Source: Amaurobius ferox
Taxonomy: Eukaryota > Arthropoda > Arachnida > Araneae > Amaurobiidae
Length of the DNA: 64,000 bases
Direction of reading: 5' to 3'
NCBI GenBank assembly: GCA_951213105.1
Contig: OX578146.1
Span: 54,645,069 to 54,709,068 of the forward strand
Each line of letters begins with the position of its first letter. The first letter of the stretch is position 1. Position numbers and translations under genes: made by a program. Under the pieces are notes generated by a model, which was not told where the DNA came from, ran no database searches, and saw only the letters and a list, made by a program, of their open reading frames with translations. Below, in pieces: positions 31,054-44,030 of this stretch.

Positions 31054-31650
31054 CCCAGAGTATTACAGTGAGTGAGGTATAAATTTATGAAAGAGTGCAA
31101 ATTTTTTATTGTGTAAAAAAATATTGCAGTACTAATATGTCGAAGTAAGTTTAAAAAGTTATTTTGTGGTGCAAAATATTTGAGTTTAATGGGCATGAAA
31201 ATTTTGTTTATGTGTCATATATTAAGAAAAAGTGCAAAAGCACATAAGCCCAGAAGCACCAAGAGTATTATTTGCATGATTTAATTTGCATATTACTTGT
31301 TGAAATTGTGTTACATATATTTTGAGGTAATTGACATACATAAATACACAAAATTTTATATGATATATGATATATAAGTAAATTGAAATTTCCAAATACA
31401 CATACATTAAAAGGTAAATACATGAAGTGCATACATTTATTTTGAAAAGTGAATACAAAAGTTTTGTGCACATGCAAAAGTGATTCGAAGTTCATGATAA
31501 TGAACAAAAAGTGAAAAGAGTTACACGTAGTGTTTTTCGGTGCTCTGTTTACACATAAATAAGTGATTTAAGAAAAAGTGAAAGTGAATTAATCAATTTT
31601 CCACAATAAACTGTGCTTCGTCTATTTGGTAAAAAACCTTGTGCAAAAAA

Positions 31651-34600
31651 ATGCCTAAATCTAAAAATACGAGAGCAAGCAGGAGTAGTGACTCCTCTGC
31701 ACAACCTGGTTCACGAAACCGTGTGCCTTCGGTGTCTCCGCCACGACTTTCTCCAAATTCTGGCAGATCAGCTTCCGCTGTCAGAGACTCTAACAAAGTG
31801 AAGGTCGGAATTGGATCACAGTTCCTTGGATCCATTCCAAGTTTTGCTGGCAATGCAAATGAATCTTTTCACGAATTTTTGGAGAAATTTCTTCTGGTTG
31901 CTGAACATGCCGAGTGGTCTAATAAAGACAGAATTTTCGTTCTGAAGTTGAAATTGTCTGGTAGGGCAGAAAGACTGATAAAATCCATCCCGAAACTAAA
32001 CCAAAGTACGAATTTTTCAGAATTAGTGAATACACTCAAGGACAATTTTACAAAAAAAGAAAATATTGCCAAGAACGTTGCCGCACTAGTAAATTGCAAG
32101 CAAATGACAAACGAGAGTGTTCGTGATTATGCAAATCGAATAGAGGCAGAATCATATGTTGCTTTTCCGCAAGATGGTGTGTCTGATAATGAAGATTCCT
32201 TGAGAACTGCTATTTTGATCAACTCATTCAAGAAAGGGTTGAAGATTAGCATTCGAAAGTCTGTCTTATCTGCAAATCCACAGTCATTTGAAGCTGCGAA
32301 AGAAATAGCCATTCTGGAAGAAGAAGTACAGAACGAAGAGCTAGAAGAAATGACAGAGGACATAAATACAGTGAGAATCGAAAAAGACTCTAAACAGGAA
32401 ATTGAAGAGTTGAAGAATGAATTAAATTTAAAGAAGAAAGAATTTGAGAAATTAAGAAGAAAATTTAGTGAAAATTCAGAGAAAAGGAAGAAAAGACTGA
32501 ATGAAATAAGAGAAGATCTGGAAAAGAGCAATTCCAGTTTTGAGGATTCCTTCATGGATACGCCCTCTACAAGCAGATACAATGAAAATGAATTGGAAGA
32601 GGAAGATTGGGAAGATATTCCAGTAAAGAAGAAACATAAACCATCAACATCTTTCAGAACTTCTACACCATCCAGAAAATCTGAAAATAGAAACCGTTTC
32701 AGTCAAAGAAGAATTCCAGTTGCCTCACAGGAAGAAGAGTGGTACGTTAAAAGTCCATATCAAAATTATTCTCCAAGGAAAAATTCCTTATTCTTTAGAA
32801 GACCTTTTCGTAACAGTTCATATAGAAATCCAAATGTCCAAAGAAGATATTTTTCAAATTTTAGAAATTCCTTTGATAATTATAAATTTCAAAACTTCAA
32901 TAATTTTGGATATAGAAGAAATAACAGATATTCTAATAATAGATTTGGTAATAGAAGACAATTTAGAAGACAAAATTTTCAATCTCAAAATTTTAACAAA
33001 CCAAATTCTGAAGTTAGTTTTATGACGGAAATTAAAGCTCCTTGCCAGAAAAATTTTCCGGTCATCTCAGTTTTTGTTGAAGATGTCAAACTGAATGCAT
33101 TAATCGATACTGGAAGTTCCATAAATATTATCTATAGAGATGCTTTACAGAAAGTTAACCCTAGGAAAGTGAAATTAAAAAATACATCCTTTATTGTGAA
33201 GGGAATTGGAGATCAGGAGGTTTGGGCTGATGAGAGTGCTTCTTTTCTTTTGTCCGTTGGAAAAGACAATGTTGTGATTGAATGTTGCATTTTAAACATA
33301 CCTGCACCTAACGAATACAACATGAATTTAGGAAGTACTTTTCTGCATAAAAGTAAAGTGACCATTGCCTTTGGACACAAAGATGTTCAACCTGAAATAT
33401 CTGAGTGCAATGCTATAAATTATAAATGTGACAGAAGAAATTACAATTTTACAAATGATGTAGATTATAGATCCAAAGACACAAATTTTTCAAGAAATTA
33501 TGAAAATAGATGTAATAATGGATATTTATTTGAACAAAACAATTTTCACAATGAATTTAGAGATGTTGATTTTAGAGATTTCGATGCAAATGGAAATGAA
33601 AGGTCAAATTATGAATGTGAAAATGATTTATATGAAAGACAGATGAATGACAATGTATATACAGACAGATTTTTGACAAAAGACAATACCAGTAACAATG
33701 AAATATCTCAGACAGATTGTGATAAACATGATGAAGGAAGTTCACAACAAAAACAGGCAATAGGGATTGCCAAAGCTTTCAACAAATGTGTTCTAAAACC
33801 ATTTTCGGAAACTTTTATTAAATTAAAAAGAAATTACAAAATTGAAAAAGACACGACAATTTTGCTTGAACCTATCAATAATAAAGAATTTTCTGCAAAC
33901 AAAATTTTTGTAGCCAGAAGTATCCACAAAATTCCTGAAAATGACTTTTTGTATGCTAAAGTTGCAAACCCATCTGAAAAAATTGTTTACATTAACAAAG
34001 GAATGAAATTGGGAACTTTTGAAAACATCCATGAATCTGATATTGACATAAATAATAGAGTTGACATTGAAAACTGTATTGAAGAAAATGAAACATTTGA
34101 TGCATGGGGAGGAGATTTTGATTTGAAACATATGAACTATGCACAAAAATCTTTGCTTTTGAAATTACTAAGTAAATATAAACATGTCTTTGCTAAAAAT
34201 ATGAAAGAATTGTCTGGATGCGACACTATTTTGCACGAAATTAATCTTGAATCTAACATACCTGTTAGACAGAAGCCATACCGCATTCCACACAATTTAC
34301 AGAAAGAACTTTCACGCCAGGTAAACGAACTCCTTGATGCAAAAATCATTCAGCGTAGTACATCACCTTACAATACTCCAGTGCTTTTTGTGAAGAAACC
34401 TGATGGAAGTTACCGTTTGGTAGCCGATTTTCGAAAGCTCAATAAGATCACTATTGTTGAGAACTTTCCGATTCCAAATATATCGGAATTAATCGGTAAC
34501 TTGTCTGGAGCCTTGTATTTTTCAACTCTGGATCTAACCAGTGGATTTTACCAATTGTGTTTACATCCTGATGATTATCCGAAGACTTCCTTTTCAACAC

Positions 34601-37494
34601 CTGATGGCCACTTTGAATGGACCAGAACCCCATTTGGTCTTAAGAATGCGCCTGCATCCTTTCAGAGACTCATGTCTCTGGTGCTGGCTGGCATATCTGG
34701 AATTTACATAGATGATATTATAGTTGCCTCAAGAACATTCGAAGAACATTTGAAAAAACTAGAAGAGATTTTTGTAAGATTAAGTAAACATGGTCTTAAA
34801 TTGAAACCAAGTAAATGCCATTTTTTCAGAAACACAATTAAGTATCTTGGATTTTTGGTATCAAATGGAAAAGTACAACCTGATACTCATAATTTGGAAG
34901 TTGTAGAGAAATTCAAAATTCCTAAATCAATTAAGAATGTGAGACAATTTCTTGGACTCACCGGATTCTACAGAAAATTCATAAAAGACTATGCAGAACT
35001 GACCTTGCCATTAACAGAATTACTGAAAACTAAGAATAATGAAAGCAAAAAGAAATTTATTTGGACTAATGAAGCTCAAAAATCTTTTGAAATTTTAAAA
35101 GGAAAACTTTTGTCAAAACCAATTTTGACCCTTCCAGATTTTAGAAAACCATTTATTTTGCATACAGACGCATCAAATCACTCTTTAGGTAGCTATTTGT
35201 CTCAAGAAGATGAGAATAAAATTTTGCATCCAATATCTTACGCAAGCAGAAAGCTTAGTGAAGTAGAATGTAAATACAGTGTTGTCGAAAGAGAAGCATT
35301 AGCTGTTGTTTGGGCTACTAACTATTATAAACATTATTTAATTGGAAAACCTTTCACAATTTTTTGTGACCAGAAGTCACTAACATTCGTATTTAAATTA
35401 AAAGATCCTACATCTAGATTGGCTAGATGGATTGCATCCTTATCACAATTTGATTATCAAATAGTACATAAACCAGGAAAAGCAAATGTTGTTGCTGATT
35501 ATATGTCAAGAAATGTAGATGAATGTACAAATACTATTAACAATATTCCACAAAGATTCGTGTCACAATATAAAGTTATAAATCAAAATGTTAATCAAAA
35601 TTTTCAGAATGCAAATCAGAATTTACCAAGTTTCAATAATGAAAATCAAAGTTATGTAAACAATACTAATAGTAGCAATAGAAAAGAATCAGAAATCAAT
35701 TTGAATCCAGCAAATACAAATGAAGAAAATGAAATTTGTGCTGTTAATAATAATGAAAGTGAAATGCAAAATGAAAATAACATACAAATTGGTCAATTGG
35801 AACAAACATTTACTTGTCCTACCTTGCTCATAAGAATTAAGAATGCTCAGAAATCTGATCCAAGGTGCAATAAAATTATAGATCTCTTAGATAAAAACAT
35901 AAAACCTTACCCACAAACTTTGGTATTTTTTAGAAAAGATGATATCCTGTGGTGTACTCACAAACACCCAAAGCGTAGACATCAAGAACAAGAAAGAGTT
36001 GTTGTTCCGCAAGAACTTGTGTCTGAAATTTTATGGTTACATCATGACTGTCCCACTTATGCACATTGTGGATTTAGAAGAACTTTAGCTTCTGTAAGTA
36101 GAAAATATTTTTGGCAGGGAATGTATTCCCAAACACAAAATTATGTTTCATCTTGTGAAATTTGTGTGGTAAATCGTGGTTTTAGAAATAACAAAGCACC
36201 CATTCAAAGATTTTCGAAGTCCACATACCCATTTGAGCGTATCGCCATGGATTGTGTCGGACCATTACCTATATCAAGATCTGGAAATAAATTCATATTG
36301 GTCATAACTGACTATTTTACAAGATGGCCTGAAGCATATCCCTTGGCTTCAATAAAAACTGAAGACATTTTAAGTTGCTTAGAGCACTACATGGCTCAGC
36401 ATGGTATACCTAAATTCATCGTCTCGGATCAAGGGACGAATTTTGTTTCTAGAACAGCAAGATGTTTTTATAAGAAATTAGGAATAATAAAGAATACTAC
36501 TACTGCCTACATGCCATCTGTAGACGGTTGTGTTGAAAGATTAAATGGTACTTTGATCAGATCCTTGAAAAATATTGCATATAACGATAAAGATAATTGG
36601 GACAATCTGATACATTTTGCTTTATTAGCACATAGAAATGCCATACATGCTTCTACGGGTGAATCGCCTGCTTATTTACTCTATGGTAGAGATTTAACAG
36701 TTCCAAATACTTTGATCACTGGATTTAAACCTCCGACATATGAATCAACATATGATTATGGAGAAGACATGAGATTCAGACTTAAAAGAACATATGATGT
36801 AGTAAAAAGTAACTTAGAAAAAGCTGAAAATTCACAAATTTTACAACAGCATAAGAAAGCAAAGATGCCCAATATAAAAGTTGGTGATTTAGTGTATCTT
36901 TACACTCCCTTTTTACCTCAAGGCCAGTCAAGAAAACTGAGCTCTTTTAATAAAGGTCCTTTTAAAGTGATAAAACAAACATCTGCAGTGAATTTCTTAA
37001 TCAGACATGTAATGAATCCCAAAAATGAACAACTGGTTCATGTGAACAGACTGACTCTTTTACCTCCAAGAAGAGAGGAATTGCAAAGATTTTCAAAACA
37101 AACTCATGAAAGTCAAAAATTGAACTCTAAGACAAATAAACTTACTCCTGTGATCACCGCTGAGAAAGACTCTGTGAAACTAAAATCTTGTTTGACAAGA
37201 TCTGGAGATAAATCTCAAAACAAAAAAACTGTGAAACGAGTAAGATTTAATTTGCCAAATAAAAGGGTAAACGAAAATGCTGTTCATACTAGATCAAATT
37301 GTCGTACAAATCAAAGACAACAATATGTTCAGAGAAATAATTCAAATAACTTTGATAATAGAGGAAATGGAAGAATCATTTACAACAATAACTTTAGAAA
37401 TAGTTATACACCACACCAAAATCAGTATTACATGACAAACAGAAATACACGTACACCCTATAATCTTAGGAGTCAAAGATTTTCACAATATTAA
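31651..37494 (+). CDS. gag-pol: Gag-Pol polyprotein of Ty3/Gypsy retrotransposon
   Basis: It has 1,947 residues from ATG 31651; upstream codons are open but lack ATG. Gag has a capsid-like region (about 50-220), a charged coiled coil (about 240-290) and an Arg/Asn/Phe-rich nucleocapsid-like segment (about 335-450) without a CCHC knuckle. Protease has DTGSS at about 485. Reverse transcriptase runs about 880-1050 with YIDD at 1019-1022. RNase H has HTDAS at about 1171. Integrase has an HHCC zinc region from about 1463 and catalytic D1534, D1593 and E1629, an exact D-58-D-35-E spacing. The C-terminal 150 residues are basic and Asn/Arg-rich. Gag and Pol share one frame, so no frameshift is needed. 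All catalytic residues I checked are present, so it may be active. Confidence 0.96.
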   Translation: MPKSKNTRASRSSDSSAQPGSRNRVPSVSPPRLSPNSGRSASAVRDSNKVKVGIGSQFLGSIPSFAGNANESFHEFLEKFLLVAEHAEWSNKDRIFVLKLKLSGRAERLIKSIPKLNQSTNFSELVNTLKDNFTKKENIAKNVAALVNCKQMTNESVRDYANRIEAESYVAFPQDGVSDNEDSLRTAILINSFKKGLKISIRKSVLSANPQSFEAAKEIAILEEEVQNEELEEMTEDINTVRIEKDSKQEIEELKNELNLKKKEFEKLRRKFSENSEKRKKRLNEIREDLEKSNSSFEDSFMDTPSTSRYNENELEEEDWEDIPVKKKHKPSTSFRTSTPSRKSENRNRFSQRRIPVASQEEEWYVKSPYQNYSPRKNSLFFRRPFRNSSYRNPNVQRRYFSNFRNSFDNYKFQNFNNFGYRRNNRYSNNRFGNRRQFRRQNFQSQNFNKPNSEVSFMTEIKAPCQKNFPVISVFVEDVKLNALIDTGSSINIIYRDALQKVNPRKVKLKNTSFIVKGIGDQEVWADESASFLLSVGKDNVVIECCILNIPAPNEYNMNLGSTFLHKSKVTIAFGHKDVQPEISECNAINYKCDRRNYNFTNDVDYRSKDTNFSRNYENRCNNGYLFEQNNFHNEFRDVDFRDFDANGNERSNYECENDLYERQMNDNVYTDRFLTKDNTSNNEISQTDCDKHDEGSSQQKQAIGIAKAFNKCVLKPFSETFIKLKRNYKIEKDTTILLEPINNKEFSANKIFVARSIHKIPENDFLYAKVANPSEKIVYINKGMKLGTFENIHESDIDINNRVDIENCIEENETFDAWGGDFDLKHMNYAQKSLLLKLLSKYKHVFAKNMKELSGCDTILHEINLESNIPVRQKPYRIPHNLQKELSRQVNELLDAKIIQRSTSPYNTPVLFVKKPDGSYRLVADFRKLNKITIVENFPIPNISELIGNLSGALYFSTLDLTSGFYQLCLHPDDYPKTSFSTPDGHFEWTRTPFGLKNAPASFQRLMSLVLAGISGIYIDDIIVASRTFEEHLKKLEEIFVRLSKHGLKLKPSKCHFFRNTIKYLGFLVSNGKVQPDTHNLEVVEKFKIPKSIKNVRQFLGLTGFYRKFIKDYAELTLPLTELLKTKNNESKKKFIWTNEAQKSFEILKGKLLSKPILTLPDFRKPFILHTDASNHSLGSYLSQEDENKILHPISYASRKLSEVECKYSVVEREALAVVWATNYYKHYLIGKPFTIFCDQKSLTFVFKLKDPTSRLARWIASLSQFDYQIVHKPGKANVVADYMSRNVDECTNTINNIPQRFVSQYKVINQNVNQNFQNANQNLPSFNNENQSYVNNTNSSNRKESEINLNPANTNEENEICAVNNNESEMQNENNIQIGQLEQTFTCPTLLIRIKNAQKSDPRCNKIIDLLDKNIKPYPQTLVFFRKDDILWCTHKHPKRRHQEQERVVVPQELVSEILWLHHDCPTYAHCGFRRTLASVSRKYFWQGMYSQTQNYVSSCEICVVNRGFRNNKAPIQRFSKSTYPFERIAMDCVGPLPISRSGNKFILVITDYFTRWPEAYPLASIKTEDILSCLEHYMAQHGIPKFIVSDQGTNFVSRTARCFYKKLGIIKNTTTAYMPSVDGCVERLNGTLIRSLKNIAYNDKDNWDNLIHFALLAHRNAIHASTGESPAYLLYGRDLTVPNTLITGFKPPTYESTYDYGEDMRFRLKRTYDVVKSNLEKAENSQILQQHKKAKMPNIKVGDLVYLYTPFLPQGQSRKLSSFNKGPFKVIKQTSAVNFLIRHVMNPKNEQLVHVNRLTLLPPRREELQRFSKQTHESQKLNSKTNKLTPVITAEKDSVKLKSCLTRSGDKSQNKKTVKRVRFNLPNKRVNENAVHTRSNCRTNQRQQYVQRNNSNNFDNRGNGRIIYNNNFRNSYTPHQNQYYMTNRNTRTPYNLRSQRFSQY

Positions 37495-39751
37495 ATTTTG
37501 GTTGAGTTCACAATTTTACAGAAATTAAATTTTGCAAGAAAAGATTTCATTTTAAGTTAAAGTTTATACTTGTTTAAGTTATATTTCAATATTGTCTTTT
37601 AAAATAGAATTTATGAAAAAATTGTTGTGATTTTAAAATTTATTGGAAATCTTGCATTAAGTTAAAAAAGTAAATAAGTAATTGATTTTGTGAACTATAA
37701 TTTATGAATGTTTATATTATAATTTTAATAATAAGTAAATTTGTTAATTGACTCTCCTTGGACTTTAAAATTTTTCGAGAGTCCTGTCTTGATTGAGTTT
37801 GATTATATTGATGTGTTTTAATGTAAAAGAATGTTTGATTATTTGTTTAAGTTCATTAATGAAAATAATTAAAATGGTGTTGGTAAATTTGTTGTTCCCC
37901 TAAGTAAAAAAGGAGGAAAATTTTGAATATTGAAAAAAAAATATATAAATAAATAATGGAAAGTAAATGATTTATTAAAATAAAATTGAAATTAAAGGTG
38001 AAATTAATATAAAGTAATTGAAATAATTTAAGTAATTTGAATTTGAAAATGAAAAGTTTGAATTTGAAAATTTTTGAAAATTTAATGAAATTTTTTTTGA
38101 AGATCAAAAGTAAATGATCTCTTTTGAAAAATGTTTTGAAACTTTGTTGCTGAGAGAGGTGAAATTTTTGGCTGATGTTGTTGAAATTCTGTTCTCTTGA
38201 AATTCCATTTCACATTGTTGTTTTTTTTTTTTGACCAGCAGTTTTCAAACATCTACACAAATTTCAGTTAGACATCATATTTTTATGCTGCAACCCCTTT
38301 TTCTGAAAGCTGGCTGGTGGACGCAAACATGGACATATTCACATTGGATCACAGATGAAGATGCAGCTTAGCAAATTAATTGTCCGAACTTTTGTGGCAG
38401 GACTGGAGTCCTGGACGACAACTTGCTCCGAGCCTACCTAGGACGGTTGTGATTGGCCAGGTGGGAAACTGGTGAAGCTATGAGGATGATGATGACGAAG
38501 AAGATGATGATGTTGGGATCAGCGCATGCTGTCCAAAAATTTTGATGATATCCGTGCTTCTGAGGCGTGTCCTGGCGTCCTGTTTCTGCTGCAATCGCTT
38601 CCTGCACGCGAGTATTTTTTTTTTCTTTTTTTTTTCTACACCCCCGTTTTCTGTGTTGGCAACTCGTTAGTCCCCGCCGAGTTTGCTCTTTTGATGTGTT
38701 CCTGCTCTTTTACATAACTGACGTGAATTTCAGGAGAAACTTTTCTCCTTCTCTCTCTCTCAGTAGACAAATGTATGTAAATGTAAATTTTTCTTTTGTG
38801 ACACGAAGTTGTCACTTGTTGAGTTATTTCAGAGATTTTGTTAAAAGTAAAGTAAATTGAAATTTTAAGATAAATTAAATAATGTAAATATAAATGAATA
38901 ATTTAAAGTAATTTATGAAAGTGTGTCAGAATGAGAAAATTCTGAATTGTTTTAATGACAAAAATAAGTTGAATTAAAGTTAATGTTAAAATTGTTGAAT
39001 AAATGATGAAAGGTTGAAAAATTGAAGATAAATGTAATTTAAAGTTAATATGTTGAATTTGAAAGTAATTTAATGTGAAAGTTAAGATTTTAATGAGAGT
39101 TTTGAAATGAAAATTTGAAATTGAAAAATGGAAATATTGAAGTGACTTTGTTCTCAAAAAGTGAGACATTTTTGAATGAGTGAAGAATCTCATTTCCTGA
39201 ATATGACAAATTTAAATTAGAAATTAATTTTCAAAGTATTTAACCTCTTGATGAAAATTAAAAATAATTGTTTTGTGTCACTCGTGTGTTTTGAAAGTGA
39301 CAATTGTTTGAAATTGTTTGAATTTTGAATTGTTTATATTGTTAAGTTTTGTAAATTCATATCATATCATATTTTATCTTTCATATCACCTGGTTGATCT
39401 CAATGTAGATGATTGAGATAGTGTGTTGTCAGGCAAATTGCCTTGACAAATTTTCTTTTGAATTTTAGTGTAATAAATGTGAATTTTTGTAAAGGTTCCT
39501 TTAAGATGTGGTGACGCCTTGTCATCCTTTTGGTTTTCTTTTGGTCTTTACCTGTGGTGATGAGTGGCTTGGCCAGTCATTCAGATCTACAGTGTTGTTG
39601 CTTTTGAGAGAGGTGAACGATCGCACTTTTCTCGCCCAAAATTTTGTATTAAATTATTTTACACTTACAGGTTCCTAAAACTCCTTGTAAATTTTTGTGT
39701 TTTGAGTGAGAGAAAAATTTTCCTCACTGTGTTCTGAAAATTTTTGCCTCC
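37495..39751 (+). other. Long non-coding region between pol and the 3' LTR
   Basis: About 2.26 kb has no open frame resembling an envelope or other protein. Two purine-rich, GAAATTTGAAA-like tracts (about 37,850-38,110 and 38,840-39,330) flank a GC-richer centre (about 38,250-38,720) with poly-T runs. Retaining this length in a young, intact element suggests it is part of the family, perhaps a structured RNA region or the relic of a lost gene. Confidence 0.7.
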
Positions 39752-39765
39752 CAGAAGGGGAGAGC
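39752..39765 (+). promoter_or_regulatory. Polypurine tract
   Basis: AGAAGGGGAGAGC immediately precedes the 3' LTR and would prime plus-strand synthesis. Confidence 0.85.
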
Positions 39766-41008
39766 TGTCATGTCGCAATTCTGCGCCATGAGCCTTTTTG
39801 TATTTTCGGAAAGAGAAACATCCTTCTCTCCGTTCGTGCCAGTACAGTGTTTTACTAACACTTGTTTCCATTGAAATTACATTAAAAAGCGCATTTCGTC
39901 GAGAAATCGTTGAATTGTCTGGACTTAGTGTCTGGCCGTGAGCGTGACGTGTTGGCTGTGTAGTCGCTAGGAGAGCGCGCCGTCCAATCAGGAAGAGGCG
40001 CATTTTTGTTGCGAAGGAGAAAACTTTTTGCGTGGGCTCAAGCGCCCCGCTCTTCGCCCGCTTGGAGCTGAAGATCCCGTGGAGAGAGGACGCTGGTGAA
40101 TTTGTCGAAAGACTGAGACAAAGGAAGATTTGGCCGAAATGGCTAAGCTATCAGAAAGGGGCTTTTGGTTAAAGGAATCCCGCCCTGGTTCATCTGGAGC
40201 TGAAGAAGAGGAGCCTGGAACTTTTCATTAATTATCCTGATGCAAATCTATTCTAAATTATATTTTTTCCATTCCAGGAACTTATCCCATCGACTCTGGA
40301 AATTGAGATGAGTAACTAGCGGCTTAGTTTCAATTCGAAGCATTGTATTCGGAAGTTCGGTTTCTAAAGATTTTGGATTCTCCGAAAATCTCCCTGTGAT
40401 CTTTTCTGAGGTCCTGCATCAAACCGTGATTACCTGATGCGAATCTGTTGCTCCAAATTAAATAAAATTAAGAGATCAGGTAAATTTTCCTTTTACCGGA
40501 ATCAATGATTCCGAGGCGGCACTGGCATGATGAAATTGAATTCAAATATTAAAATGGCTCATATTAAAATATTTAAAGAAATTAGAAATGATTTAAGATC
40601 ATATGTTTATGAATAATTTGATTACTTGAATGCCATATATTTTTACCAGAGCAATTGGTTTCTTGAATATGTCTAATATAAGTGAAGCTCTGAAGTTTAT
40701 TTATTATTTGAAAGTTAAAATACACATATTGAATTCTTCGAAAAATCTAAAATAAATCAATATTTAAGTTGTGTGAAAAAGAGCCTAATTATTTGTGTCT
40801 GTATATTTACTTTACTCACTGTACTTCATTTAGGGTTATTTAATTCCCCTAAACTGGGAACTCCTTTAAATCTTGAACCTGGTGTTTTTGCTGATACATT
40901 TTTGAGAATATTTGTTAAATTATGTCTCCTTGGCCTTTTGAAATTACGATCACGAAATTGTGGGTGGTGGAGTCGGTAGGTGCTGTTTGTACTGACCCAG
41001 CTCCCACA
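39766..41008 (+). repeat. 3' LTR of the Gypsy element
   Basis: It is 1,243 bp and reads the same as the 5' LTR. It is followed by the GTAA target duplication. Confidence 0.95.
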
Positions 41009-41012
41009 GTAA

Positions 41013-42815
<1,803 letters not shown>

Positions 42816-42825
42816 ATAAAATTGG

Positions 42826-43028
42826 ACTAGTATATATTATTAGACACTATAGACTAGTATATAGTATTAGACACTAGTATATAGTATTGGACTAGTATAT
42901 AGTATTGGGCTAGTATATAGTATTATACACTAGTATATAGTATTGGACTAGTATATAGTATTGGGCTAGTATATAGTATTATACACTAGTATATAGTATT
43001 GGACTAGTATATAGTATTAGACACTATA
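42826..43028. repeat. Tandem repeat of about 18-bp units (CTAGTATATAGTATTGGA)
   Basis: About ten units are arranged in a higher-order pattern of three variants (GGACTAG, GGGCTAG, ACACTAG), about 56 bp, partly repeated. It lies just outside the Tc1-like element's right end. Confidence 0.85.
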
Positions 43029-43369
43029 TCACTAATTTTAAGAGGAGGCATCAATTAAAATAAATATGTTATATAATTTACTGCTAAAACATCTATCAGA
43101 AAAAAGTGGTACAAGTCACAATCACTGTGACCAAACTTTTAAAATTCTAAATGAATTAAAATTAAAAAGCTACTTAATCTACTGTTAAAATCAAAACTAT
43201 CAGAGAAAAGTGTTCACTATGTCATTATCGCCATAATTGTAATAAGCTACATATAGTATTAATTTTTTTTTACATAATCTACGGTTAAAAGCATATCTAT
43301 CAAATAAATGTGGTACAAGTTGCAATCACAGCCATAATACTTTCGTCTAGTTCTGCGCCAGGAAATTAA

Positions 43370-44030
43370 AAAATCTGATGTGGGCAGTACATGACTTTCC
43401 CCATATAATTGAATGTATTTACTACGTTTACAGTAAAAACAAAATAGGTTATTCTTATAGTAGATACTTGCTTTTTCCAAGATATTGAATTTTCTTGAAA
43501 TAGTCGTTATTTTCATTGATTTAGCGTCATTTTTATCCATTTGACGAGATTTTCTTTGATTTGGTAACATTTAAAAAGTCACCAAGTTGGCGACGTTCCG
43601 CCAAATCCGTCGCCAAAATCTCGCCAAGCGCTATGGACGGAGAAATAATTTATTCTTATAGCAGATAAATGACTATTGGCGTTCAAATGAAGAAGTTTTA
43701 CTCAAATAATCTTTTTTCATGAATGGAACAAGCTAGATCCACGAGAATTATATCACCAAATTTGTCGCATGATACTACATATGAAAAGTAAACATGTTTT
43801 TCAACAGTTAATATTTATTTTTAATTTATGGGATTTTTTGATAAATTTTTTTGAATAATGTGCAATATCTCGAGAACGGTTCATGCTAGCGTTCTAAAAT
43901 TTATGTTAATCGTTGTCTATCAAAAATTACATAAGAAATGTCTATTAGAGTAACTTTATGAGAGGGTTTGAGTTTTTGATGTTTTTTTTAAAATTTCACT
44001 CAAAAATTTATTGCATTATATAAGGAAAGT
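43370..44030. repeat. Dispersed repeat of the GATGTGGGCAGCACATGA family, copy 2
   Basis: It matches 15,540-16,350 without the SINE. It includes AGTTGGCGA...CGTCGCCAAAATCTCGCCAAGCG and CTCGAGAACGGTTCATGC. It is non-coding. Confidence 0.65.

Larger units (their letters stand above)
29791..41008 (+). mobile_element. Complete Ty3/Gypsy LTR retrotransposon, apparently intact
   Basis: This 11.2-kb element has LTRs that begin TGTCATG and end CCCACA, a 4-bp target duplication GTAA (29787-29790 and 41009-41012), a primer-binding site, a polypurine tract, and one uninterrupted Gag-Pol frame. The two LTRs have the same length (1,243 bp), and I found no difference reading them side by side. Domain order protease, reverse transcriptase, RNase H, integrase is that of Ty3/Gypsy. 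No envelope gene is apparent. Confidence 0.96.

Noticed and set aside
37495..39751. Envelope gene downstream of Gypsy pol
   Set aside because: No frame longer than about 100 codons, no signal peptide or transmembrane pattern.
42826..43028. CRISPR-like array (regular repeats)
   Set aside because: Units are contiguous tandem repeats without spacers, in a eukaryotic context.
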